Shown in pieces: positions 1-9,200 of a stretch of 10,390 nucleotides of DNA. The translations under genes and the position numbers were made by a program. The notes under the pieces were generated by a model. That model made no database searches and was not told where the DNA came from. It worked only from the letters and a program-made list of their open reading frames with translations. Within the stretch, counting starts at the first letter, position 1. Each line of letters opens with the position of its first letter. The stretch is from Saksenaea vasiformis B4078 (taxonomy: Eukaryota; Mucoromycota; Mucoromycetes; Mucorales; Saksenaeaceae): assembly GCA_000697055.1 (NCBI GenBank), contig JNDT01001756.1:1-10390 (forward strand), read 5' to 3'.

Positions 1-865
1 CACCGTGAAAAGGCTCGTAACGGAAGCGCAAGAGAACAATTCGAGGGTGATGAATACCATGGGCACCGTTTTGGGATATTTTACGGAGATGGTATTGCTG
101 TGCTTGTATATAAACGCAAATCTAATAGTTCCTGTAGATCCTTCACGGAGACGTGTACGACCATATCGGCTTCACGGAGCACAGCAACCATGTCGACCTC
201 GCTAAAGTCTTCCCTCGGGGATATGATTTCGGGGACTTTGGACCAGTACACGAAATTTCTTTGCCGTTTGAAAATGCAGGTGATGTTGAGAAACTGAACA
301 TATTTAACTTCGCTCACTTTCAAAACATGTTTTACACATGCATTGGTGCCTCCACGTCACAGCAAGTGTAAGTTATGCACCAAGTCGAGGTACAGATTGG
401 CTTACCCGTTGAATACAGATCAAAGTCGTGGCGTAATATCAATACCGCGCTATCCTCCCGGGTCGAACCAGATGATGATGCAGTGACCTCACCCTTCCAA
501 GCTCACGCAATCAAGGAATTATATACTGCTGCCAACAACATGTACAACGGCGCTTTGTACCAAAGGTCACTGACGAATATTATCCGTCTCCTGCTACGAA
601 TAAATCTCGCACCCAAGCGAATGCAAAGATACCTCGATATCACGAAAAAGGAAGCGGAGGAAAAAGCAGCACGACAGGAAAAGCAGAAGCGACAGGAGTT
701 AGGCCGGCAGATGAGATCGAACAGGCTGTATCGGCCCGGGAGCTCAAGAAAGCGGTATCAAAAGGTCGTCCTCCAGAGGTTATCCAGAAGATTGAACGGA
801 AAATCTCTGTGAATCAGCCGCAAAGGGTGCGGGAGAAGGAAGCAAGGAAGGGTGAAACAGGAGAC
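1..865 (+). CDS. Probable N-terminal exons of the Fanzor gene, frame broken
   Basis: This is coding-like DNA running into the Fanzor core downstream; I do not recognise a named domain. Frame 1 reads from position 1 (partial) to about 105. A second frame reads from 138 to 367, then continues after a likely 51-nt intron (368-418, GTAAGT...ATACAG) in the same frame to about 700, ending in a charged, probably coiled stretch (ITKKEAEEKAARQEKQKR). From about 701 to 865 the plausible coding frame is a different one (ADEIEQAVSARELKKAVSKG). No intron explains the switch near 700, which points to an indel, and the switch near 105-138 would need an improbable 32-nt intron. At 866 a strong GTAAGT donor could splice to 919 and enter the Fanzor frame in phase. 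The segment may be the protein's recognition-lobe N-terminus. Alternatives are a separate decayed gene or base-calling errors. Confidence 0.42.
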
Positions 866-1053
866 GTAAGTCTGCTGCTGAAGACGAATACGAGGGCCAT
901 GTAATTGATGACACTGAGGACGACCTCATCAGCGCTAGCGAAGATGAAGATGAAGACGCTGACGAAGAGCCTGCCGGCCCCAGTACACGTACGACCGCTT
1001 CTGCCAAAGAGACCCCCGCTCGTGTCATCCGTGCCCTCGTCGCGATTATTCGA

Positions 1054-3046
1054 ATGCTTGTGGAATCACCGAAGATTACGCGAGTGATTACAGTCGGAGA
1101 CGTCGAGAAAGCTGCGTACCGTGGAACAAAGTTTACCGATCAAGAAAAGGAGGTAGCAGCACATATCGCAAATTTCCTCCGACCGTACGTGCCACGCCGA
1201 GCCGAAGCCGACGAACCGCCAACGAAGCATATCCTGACTGTACTACCCATAGCAACATTGTCGAACGTGGTCAGTCAGATACTACAAATGGACAAACGCG
1301 TGAACAAACTGTCTGTCGAGATAAGCGAAAAATGGAGTCTATTCCTCTCTCTCTCCGTTGTTTACAAGATCATGCGCGATAGCTACGATATTCCCAATGC
1401 ACAGGATACCGGCTTTATTACTAGCGAACTGCAAGCCAGGATGGAGAAAGAGACCACTATGGGAGCCTTCTTCCAAGTCGACAAAATCAAACGCATGATA
1501 AACCGTCGCCACCTATCATGTCGGTGGAAATTGGAATTCGTCAACGAGTGGGCCGTGCGAATCTTAGGAACGGTGGATCAGACAAGGCCTCATCAAGTTT
1601 CAGCTGTGGAGAGACGCAGAGGCTTCCCTTCGTTTGAACAAACGTCACAGGAGCCTCTCCCAGATAAGAATCAACTGGAACGGCAAATCGAGAGGAACAA
1701 TAGCAAGATTACGCAGCTGGAAGACAAAGTGAAGCCAATACGAAAGGAGCTGCGCAAACTAGAAAAGCAGCGTATGGACTGGGGCAAAGCTGCTCGCGGA
1801 AACACCCGTTCCAAAGCCTACAAACAGCTACAAGATGTCCGACAAGCCATCCGCGTCAAGCAGGCTACCGCAGTTAAAGTAGAAGAGCAACTCAAACAAG
1901 CTCGCAGACAGCGGCACGGCCTCAACAAGATGAAGCAGGACATGGAAAAGAAAGGCAAAGAGAAAGCCAAGGCAGGCAGCAGCAAGAGGCGACCACCGAG
2001 GCGCAAGAAGCGCAAGAAGCAGCAGAAGAACACGCAGAAGCCGCCTGACAAGGCGGTGGTCACGGAAGGAAACGTTCACCAAGTAATACAATATCTATGC
2101 ATATGATTCGGGTACTTACTGACTGCATCTTTAGATGACTTCCGCTGCAAGAGATCTCTTCGCCAAGGAGTCCGTGCCTGTTTGCGGTGTCGATCCGGGT
2201 ATCCAGACGACGGGGACCATATCCATCTCAAGCTCCGAGGATATGATAGAGCGTGTCCGCTCCATTTGCCGTGGAGAAATCAGTGAAGCCCTTCCGGATG
2301 ACCATGCTACGTGGGAGCTGCGAGCATCGACTGTCAACCACCTCACTCATTCGGACAAGCATCGCCATCGAAGAGAGCGAGCCAAGCAGCGAGGTGAGGA
2401 AGGCACGGCCCCGGAGAAAAGGAGGATCGAGCGAGAGAAGCGCACAAGAGAGATCCGCACCCTCAAGACGTATCAGCGACTTGCGAATGGTGAACGACAG
2501 CGCTTCCCAGATGGGCTGACCGAGAAGCCTGCGGTCCACTTCTATGGTCATTGGCAGCCCATCAACTCGGTGATCAAAGGCCATGCTCGCAGAGGAACGA
2601 AGCGGCTGCGACAGCAACAACGGCGCAAGGGCATAGTCGCTATTGTGAACGAGTTCAATACCAGTAAGACGTGCCACTGGTGCCTCAAGCCCGTGCAGTT
2701 CCAGAAGTATCGGACTCCCGAAGGACGTATCAGAAGGCGTAACGGCGCCGTCTGCTGTGTCAATCCCCATTGTCCAAGTTTAGCCAAAGGTCGCAACACA
2801 ATGGGTCGTGATGCGAACGCTGCGAGGAATATCGCGTTGAAAGGTGTTGCCATGGTGGTCTCTGCAGACGGAAATCCACTTGCGCCGTTCAACTCTCAAC
2901 ACACGAGCACATACAAGCTCGATCCACAATTTGCTGGCCAACCAATCCCGGTTCGTCATGTGCAAGGCCCGGAAGGGCAATTACCTCGTAAGTTTTGATA
3001 ACTGAACCGCCATTGATTTAAACACCGATTTTTTATAGATATGTAG
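1054..3046 (+). CDS. Fanzor, eukaryotic TnpB-like RNA-guided RuvC nuclease
   Basis: Exons 1054-2082, 2135-2987 and 3039-3046 join in phase into about 633 residues. Residues 1-200 are unassigned. Residues 203-302 form a charged coiled coil, and 299-325 are strongly basic, a likely nuclear localisation signal and RNA/DNA contact. The RuvC-type half follows: GVDPG with Asp363; the segment VHFYGHWQP, where canonical RuvC-II would carry its Glu; NEFNTSKTC with the relocated Glu516; a zinc finger with Cys523/Cys526 and Cys551/Cys556 (CVNPHC); and GRDANAARNI with Asp569. The relocated Glu beside the zinc finger is a known Fanzor feature. Family members are guided by an RNA and cut DNA, and are often carried by transposons. 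All three catalytic acids are present. The first ATG in this frame is at 1054, but the frame is open back to 856, so spliced upstream exons probably add to the N-terminus. No TIRs or transposase are seen next to it. Confidence 0.87.
2083..2134 (+). other. Fanzor intron, 52 nt, phase 0
   Basis: The intron runs GTAATA...CATCTTTAG with a branch-like TTACTGAC about 15 nt before the acceptor. Both flanking exons are in phase 0, so splicing removes an in-frame stop at 2104-2106 and joins the basic tract directly to the RuvC-I exon. Without this splice the coding region would look like two unrelated genes. Confidence 0.8.
2988..3038 (+). other. Probable 3'-terminal Fanzor intron, 51 nt
   Basis: The donor is GTAAGT and the acceptor follows a T-rich tract (TTTTTTATAG). 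If spliced, the protein ends in Pro-His-Met with a TAG stop at 3044-3046. If not, it ends three residues after Leu-Pro at a TGA at 2996-2998. The length matches the other introns in the window. The catalytic domain is unaffected either way. Confidence 0.55.
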
Positions 3047-3060
3047 TGGGTATGTTATTG

Positions 3061-3066
3061 AATAAA
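3061..3066 (+). terminator. AATAAA poly(A) signal after Fanzor
   Basis: A canonical AATAAA lies 15 nt after the predicted spliced Fanzor stop codon, a typical spacing for a short fungal 3' untranslated region. The cleavage site cannot be placed from sequence alone. Confidence 0.5.
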
Positions 3067-3630
3067 TCGAAGTGCAACATAGGAGCAGTCATAGTTTGAG
3101 ACAAACAAAAACAAGTGGCGTAACGCGTCTACGGAGAATAGTAGAACAAATGTTCCTGTGATCGTGCATGATGCTTCCAGATTTGGGAGAAACGTGTATA
3201 AAGGGAAAACAAAGTGTGGACTAGCGGCTAAATGTAGATGCTTGCTTATGACCACTATAGAGGAGTATAATTCCCTCTCAAGTTCGCTCAAGACGCAGAA
3301 TCAGTTCCTTGGTAAAAAAATAGATCTTAGCTAACATGTGTGCTTTATTCAGTATCAGTTTGCAATAACTGCCATACTATTCTTGCAACGGGATATTAAT
3401 GATCATGCTTACGTTATGACTATGGCTCAGCAAGAACGGAGGCCAGCAACCATATATGACTACGAATTCCTCACTTTCTAGAAATGCGTGATGTTTACAG
3501 TGTTTTAAGTAACAAAGGGAGACATAACAATCAATCAGCATACTACGGAACGATTTCCTCGTCCATCACCGGTTGACCATGTTGCGCAACTTATTTTACG
3601 CGCCGTCCCAATTTGCAAATGGGAAATTCG

Positions 3631-3654
3631 GTATCCCGCGTGATTCTGGGATAC
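3631..3654. promoter_or_regulatory. Inverted repeat GTATCCC-N10-GGGATAC upstream of NPC2
   Basis: This is a perfect 7-bp inverted repeat with a 10-nt spacer, ending 109 nt before the NPC2 start codon and just ahead of an inverted CCAAT box. The symmetry could be a site for a dimeric transcription factor; no factor is recognised. Confidence 0.3.
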
Positions 3655-3657
3655 GCC

Positions 3658-3662
3658 ATTGG
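3658..3662 (-). promoter_or_regulatory. CCAAT box (reverse orientation) of the NPC2 promoter
   Basis: ATTGG on the plus strand is CCAAT on the minus strand, about 100 nt before the NPC2 start codon. CCAAT boxes work in either orientation and bind the HAP/NF-Y complex in fungi. A pentamer occurs often by chance, so support comes only from position. Confidence 0.3.
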
Positions 3663-3763
3663 ATATCATCTCCGACAATCGGAATTTTTCTTGCACTTCC
3701 CCAAAACCGCCTCGTCTGACCACATTAGTGCCCTTCGCCCTTTTCCTTTTCTTTTCTGTACTC

Positions 3764-4422
3764 ATGCGTTCTATTTTTGCTTTATTTTTACTTCTATTCT
3801 GCAGCGTGTCTGCTCAGTACTTACAGGATGGTTATTTTAAGCAAACAACGGTTTCCACGGATTTGATCGAGGACTGCAGTAAGCTTACGTTATGCAAGAG
3901 ACAGCACTTGTAACCACTTATCTGAAGGCGATGACACATATATTCTGGAGATCAAGAACATCACATTGACTCCATCTTTCCCAGAGCCTGGCAAAGATCT
4001 GTTGATCGAAGCGGAAGGCCTCCTTAAGGAAGATATAGAGGAGGGTGCATCGGCGCAAGTTACCGTAAAACTGGGCGTTGTAACGCTTATCCGAAAGACC
4101 TTTGATATCTGCCGCGAGTTGGAAAACCACGACGTTGATGATCTTAAGTGCCCAGTGAAGAAGGGACCCTTGAAGGTAGAAAGAGGACGTCTACTAGAAG
4201 TGTATCTGATCCTGTTTTCCAGATTTCCAAAACGATCACTTTGCCTAAAGAAATCCCCAAGGTAAAAGACAGGTGACAAAGCTAGATATATTCTAATGGC
4301 GTATGAATCAGGGTGATTTCCGAGTTTTTGTGCAAGCATACAACTATGACGATGGAGATCTGGCCTGCTTGAAGGCTCATGTCGATTTTAGAAAGAAGTG
4401 GAACGTCATGTATCAACAATAA
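3764..4422 (+). CDS. NPC2: NPC2-like ML-domain sterol/phospholipid transfer protein
   Basis: Four exons (3764-3878, 3928-4175, 4223-4261, 4312-4422) with introns of 49, 47 and 50 nt give 170 residues, the usual size of fungal phosphatidylglycerol/phosphatidylinositol transfer proteins. Residues 1-17 are a signal peptide (hydrophobic LFLLLFC core, cleavage after SVSA). The ML domain fills the rest: the SFPEPGKDL strand-turn, EEGASAQVTVKLG, FDICREL, KCPVKKGPLK, LPKEIPKG, and the YNYDDGDLACLKAHVDF ending. Cys38/Cys153 and Cys100/Cys113 probably form the conserved disulfides, and Asn49 lies in an NIT glycosylation sequon. Family members bind sterols or phospholipids in the vacuole/lysosome lumen or outside the cell. 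The start was chosen because it gives the complete signal peptide and follows a pyrimidine-rich leader. Introns show GTAAGC, GTAGAA and GTAAAA donors and CTGAT/CTAAT branch points. No break is seen; it appears functional. Confidence 0.92.
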
Positions 4423-5023
4423 GCAGGGCTTCAAGCTATGTAGCGCCTAGTGGAAAAGTTACATAAAGTTTTTGTTTCATTCAGTCCCAGACTTACTAAG
4501 ATCGAAGTTTCCCCATGAAATGCGCAAGATAAGGAAATGACGTATTCACCAGATGTCAAACCACTGCGTCGCTCTTTCAAAAAAATGAATGTCGCGCTTT
4601 GAGGAATCACATGCAGGCAAACCTTGGACTTCTCGCCACAAACAAACTTTGATACTCCTGGGTATATATAATATATATGTATCAGTATTGTTAGCCTCTT
4701 ACAATTTATAAAGAATAGTACATGGCTTGCGAGATGGACAACGAAATGCCATTTATGGAAATGGGCAATCGGTTTGTATTATTGGTTGGGTATGGTTTAC
4801 TCTCCAAATGGTAAGCTCACAGGGCATGACTTGTGAAATGGGCCTCCTGAAGATATTCGCTGACCAGAGGCTACACAAAGAGATAAACCACGAAACTCCC
4901 ACATAATGGAACGCCTTGGAAAAGCTAGGGAGGGTTAGATATTATAAGTTGAAAGTTGAGGAAAATAAGAGTGCTTCAAATGAGGCTGCCTGAATATCCT
5001 CCAATAGTGCCCTTTGGAATTGT

Positions 5024-5041
5024 AAAAAAAAAAAGGGGGGG
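5024..5041. repeat. Homopolymer tract A11G7
   Basis: Eleven A are followed directly by seven G, then by GC-less ATATAT sequence. A poly(A) run could mark an old retroposed end, but I see no target duplication or upstream retroelement. It could equally be a simple mononucleotide repeat or an assembly-sensitive spot. Confidence 0.6.
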
Positions 5042-6178
5042 CATATATATCCTAACTGCGGAACGTGAACAGCCTAATTGATGAAGCATCAAAACAAAAC
5101 GTTGGGCATACCAACATAACTTTAACCGCCCTTATGATCTTACAATGGCATAACGCGCCTCTTCGATTAGGAAGACGCCACTCCAATCGGCAGAAAAAGC
5201 TAATCCAGAAACGTCGACGAACATTATGACGGGTATGGATTTCGTGATGGACCCTCAGTATAATAGGGGAAGTACTTGCGAAGCTATCACTACATCTACG
5301 ATAGAATTGAGTAGCTATTGCAGGTATTCGCGCCGTCCCAGGGTATTTTCAAAGACTCTACGGCTGAAATGAATTAGTACCCTACTATAGAAAATTGTTA
5401 TCTTGTAATGTCTTATCTTCTACGGTGCGTTCCAAAAGACCTCTGCAAGAATGGAGTCGTCGCAGTCAGATTGTTCATACTAGTCGCACAGCCCTTCAGT
5501 GGTACTTATGCAGCTATCTGATTGGTACGGTCTACAATCTGAAAGGAGACCGATTGGGATGACGGATCAGGACGACAATCGTAGAAGCAGCGATAGTCAA
5601 GCTGCTATGCTGAACTTAATTCAAATCCACAGCAAACAGTTTTAGAATATGCGATCGCCATACTAACGTAACCCGATGTCATCGCAGATGCGCAGTAGTC
5701 TCTGCGAAACAAGTTCGAAAGAAATAACGCTTGGTAAAGGTTATCTTCAAGCGTATGCTTGTGCACGTTTATGAATTTACCCGTTGGAAAAGGAACGAAC
5801 GGCTACTATGTCTCTTGTTGTAGCAATGTCTTGCGTTGTGCGTTAGGAATCATTCCATGTGCCTATGGCATATAGATTAGAATTCGTTGCTCTTCCTTTA
5901 TACACAATATAACGAGAAGACACTTTGATGGGACTTCCATGGCAAAAAGGTTATCCCATAGATTTTAGGAACGGCATTCTTTCCAATACAGTGGAGCATC
6001 CGAGAATCGCAAGCATCTTGTGTATTCTCGTGTCACATGTCATTTCTTTCAAAAGGCTTTTCTTTTTCACAACAAACAGGCACACTCTTTTGTGGTAATG
6101 TTTGTGTTATTGCGTAGCCAACAATCCCTTCCATTCTTGCAAAGACATATTGCTGATATAGACTTTCAGATGTTTCTG

Positions 6179-6230
6179 GGGACACCCCCGGACCCCACTA
6201 GCCCAAAAGGCGGCTCCGTGACCATGCCTG
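6179..6230. other. GC-rich block of unknown origin
   Basis: A run containing GGGGACACCCCCGGACCCC and AAAAGGCGGCTCCGTGACC stands out from AT-rich surroundings and is followed within 20 nt by a T8 tract. It sits just beyond the 3' end of the transposase-like gene, so it could be an element end. No matching inverted copy was found beyond that gene's 5' end by eye. Confidence 0.3.
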
Positions 6231-6275
6231 ACCAAGAGATTTTTTTTATTGTCCGACGGGGAAATTAGCTCAATT

Positions 6276-6281
6276 TTTATT
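6276..6281 (-). terminator. AATAAA poly(A) signal of the minus-strand transposase-like gene
   Basis: On the minus strand AATAAA lies about 14 nt after the TAA stop at 6297-6295. A second AATAAAAAA occurs about 30 nt further on. The short spacing mirrors that of the Fanzor gene. Confidence 0.45.
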
Positions 6282-6294
6282 GCACGCAAATAAA

Positions 6295-9200
6295 TTACAG
6301 TTGATTTCTACATAAATTATGTCTTTGGCTTCCGGGACAATCAGTACTATGACAGCGCACGCAACACCGGCGGAACGTTTTTCGCTTTTTTGTTATAGAC
6401 GGATCTTGAGGTGGTATATGCATTGTTTGTACAACGCTGGAGTTAGATGCAGCATTGGGAGCGGGTAACAGGACGCGTCGTGGAGAGCTGCGTGTAGTAT
6501 CGGGAATAAGCGGTTGCGGTTGGGGTATTATAGGTTGCGGTTGGATAGTAGGTGGCAGAGCTCGCACCGAGCTATCTTGGATAACTCTTACATATCCAAC
6601 CGCCTGTCTCGCTTGCTGGGTATGTTGCATCGCACTACGGATGACTTGATTCTGCATCCAGTGGAGGTAGTAGGAGCGTAGCGCCTGTGGGTATTTGTAA
6701 AATATGGTATTACCATTCGCCTGCTCGTTCCATTGGACAGCAAAATCTGTCCATCTTGTGATGGCGACTTGGCGCGCACCTTGGTATCTTGGGACTAAGT
6801 GGGAAAACAGCATTCTCTCTTCGCGGGTGTGCACAGGTAAAAGTGGGTATCGTGTCCTCTGGCGGTGGGATAAGAATTCGCGGGTATCTTTTACGTTGTT
6901 ACACCTCCTGGTATCATAGGGTTCAAGGTGGTATGTTTGAAGATGTTGCTCCGGGACAGGGGATATATCGAATGTCGTTGGCGTAATGGAAAATAAGGCG
7001 GTGTTTTGCCATCCATGTCAATGAAGCGGCAAATCGTCATCAAGCTGAAGGTATAACAGTTGGATATCGTTTTTGAGTCATAGATCGAAATGGCTCTGGT
7101 ATTTTCTCCCCGTGCGGTTCAGGACCCCCACCTGTAACACGATATCAATAAGATTAACATCACATTACTATCACACAGACCTCTAGATTATGCCTGGTTT
7201 GGTATTCGGTCATAAGGTTGCAGACAACCTGGGAGTTGCGTTACACGCACCAAGCCGTCGGATCACGTTTTGGTGGACGTCTCCCTCGAGGGAGTTCGTG
7301 CCTCTAACGCAACGATAGACAGTGAGTCCATCCGCATCCTGGTATCTTGGGTAGTATAACGGCATGGTATCTGGTTCAAATAAATATCCTTCGGCTACGA
7401 GCTCAAGGAAGTTCGCTGCTTCCTTCCAGGACTGTTCATTGAAAAGTGGTTCTCCGGTAGCAGCACATTTTAGCGGGCCAAAGGTCATCAATACTTCATA
7501 TACTGGACGGATCAATCGACTCGGTGGAGGAACAACTCGTCGTATTCGCACTTGTGTCCAGGCTTTTCGTTGTCGTAGCGCTAAAGGAAAACTTAGCCCC
7601 TCAAGAACTATACATTGAATATGCTTACCTGTCTCGAAATCAAGAGATTTTGATTCTAAGGCATTTCTGACCCTGCTAACATCGTCTATATCCATTAGCA
7701 GGACAGAGTCTATTAACGTCCACTGGAACTCGTTTCTGAGGCCATGTTTAGCTGGAACGGATATCCGCTTAAGGGCATGTCACACATCTTGAATAACACG
7801 TGTGGTAATGCTATCTGACACTATGCGAGGATCTTGAGCGAAGTTTTGGAAGACTGGCGTAAGAATCCTTTGGCCATTTTCTAATGCTTGACCGTCAACA
7901 AGGGATGTTTCGACCTGTTGGCTGGATAGTTCTTCTGAGCTTCCATTCTGATCGGCTTCATCCTGGGTTATATCTCTGTCCTCCACGTTGCCATCTTCAT
8001 CTTCTATATCATCACTTTCACTTTCTGCATTAGGCCCAGGATTAGAATCTGCCATATTGCTGTTCTGACTATCAGTTTGTCGCCTAATTCATTATCAGCT
8101 ACATTACTATCATATATGCCTTCCTTACACTCGTAGTGACTGAAAGCGAACAATAATACGAAATGGAGGTTCACCAAACGATGATAGAGGCTTTCCATCG
8201 CATAATTGTAACGAGGCTGCAGGTATGAGAACATTGGTGACTTCAATGACGACCCTTTTGCTCGTAACAGTCCTTCCAGAGAATATACTGCATAATAATT
8301 ATTACTATGGCGTATTGTAAAATAATTTTGTGCTTACCGAGGCTGAGGCTCGTTAATGATATGTCCATGAGCAACGGCTCGAGCGTTGTCATCGCTAAGA
8401 AGAACAACAAGGAGCCCAGCAATCGAACAGGTAACTGACGGAGGCGTGAGTTCTGCTGCTGCTGCTGCTGCATATGAACTAGTTGCTTGCATGTGTTGTA
8501 TGTCCTCTCTGAGCGGTGGAAAGCAATTCTCAAAAAATAGCCTGTCACTTTGCGCTTTATCGGTGAACAACAGTTTCGGAAATGGATGTCCAAGATCTTG
8601 GAGGTTTTGCCTGAAGGTGATCATCGAACGCTCTACATGTTCCATAGCCGTCGTTGGAACAAATTGCTGGATCCGAATTTCTCCATATTTGTTGTTCATT
8701 GTCAACAGTCCATCAAATATCTTGAATCCGCCTAGTTTGCCAATATGTTTCGGAACCTATAGTTACGTTTAGTCAAATACGAAAGAGCTGACTTGCTGTA
8801 ATACGCACCTTATGACTGTGATCAGTGTTGAGAACCGTTGCTGATAATGTACTCGTATGCAGGTAATGGTCCATTGAACGCGATTCCACATTGTACATAC
8901 TCGTTAAGTACTTTGCACTTGGAACTGAGCCACCGTAACCGTTTTTATCTCCAAATGAGGAAACTGTTGGACTTGCCACTCTTGTTATATTAAAAAACCT
9001 ATCCAGGCTTCCCCGCTGTTGTTCTGTCGCAATCCGTTTTCTCTCCTCCATGAATTGGAGCTCAAGGCGGTCATGACGAAGGTGATGATACTCGCCGATG
9101 GCCCGAGAAAATGGACCGGGTCCCATTCCGGAATGGAAACAGCTACGTATCATATTCATCAACTCTCGAGATACTGCTCCGCGGTGAGAAAGTATCGCAG

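Larger units (their letters stand above)
3047..3763. other. Intergenic DNA between Fanzor and NPC2
   Basis: I see no convincing gene here. The left part (to about 3330) is the Fanzor 3' flank, the place where a guide RNA of an OMEGA element would be expected. Only weak hairpins are visible (for example AGAGG at 3259-3263 with CCTCT at 3274-3278). The right part is the NPC2 promoter: an inverted repeat at 3631-3654, a reverse CCAAT box at 3658-3662, TCCGACAATCGGA at 3671-3683, and a pyrimidine-rich leader at about 3729-3763. A 78-codon minus-strand frame at 3055-3291 has no recognisable motif. Confidence 0.6.
4423..6294. other. Long intergenic region, no gene recognised
   Basis: No frame of 60 codons or more occurs between about 4340 and 6019 on either strand, and I find no tRNA-like B box, rRNA or repeat array. 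Visible local features are an alternating AT tract (4663-4678), an A11 run followed by G7 (5024-5041), a 12-base direct repeat CGCGCCGTCCCA at 5329-5340 that also occurs at 3599-3610, and a GC-rich block at about 6179-6230 followed by T8. Short frames near 6020-6289 show no recognisable motif. The region is probably the 3' flank of two convergent genes and may contain eroded mobile-element sequence. Confidence 0.6.

Noticed and set aside
106..137. Possible 32-nt intron (GTATAT...CTGTAG)
   Set aside because: It would join two coding-like frames in phase, but it is well below the 45-55 nt of the other introns; I treat it as unresolved rather than annotate it.
1818..2091. Leucine-rich minus-strand frames resembling membrane segments
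   Set aside because: They are antisense to the Lys/Arg/Gln-rich basic tract of Fanzor; reverse-complemented AAG and CGC codons read as Leu, Phe and Ala.
2228..2770. 180-codon minus-strand reading frame
   Set aside because: It is antisense to the Fanzor RuvC exon, which carries recognised catalytic motifs; its composition is that expected of a reverse-strand shadow.
1054..3046. Bacterial TnpB/IS200-IS605 insertion
   Set aside because: The gene is interrupted by introns, has the relocated glutamate and long N-terminal region of Fanzor, and no TnpA or IS200/605-type ends are present.
3055..3291. 78-codon minus-strand frame with a hydrophobic stretch
   Set aside because: No recognised motif, no supporting splice sites, and it begins inside the Fanzor 3' flank next to its poly(A) signal.
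3890..4339. 149-codon minus-strand reading frame
   Set aside because: It lies opposite the NPC2 exons, whose spliced plus-strand product is a clear family match; the minus frame spans exons and introns alike and has no motif.
6107..6289. 60-codon minus-strand frame over the GC-rich block
   Set aside because: Short, no known domain, and its composition follows the GC-rich DNA rather than a protein pattern.
4423..6294. tRNA, rRNA or CRISPR array in the long gene-poor stretch
   Set aside because: No cloverleaf with a GTTCGAnTC-type box, no rRNA core sequence and no regularly spaced direct repeats were found on either strand.
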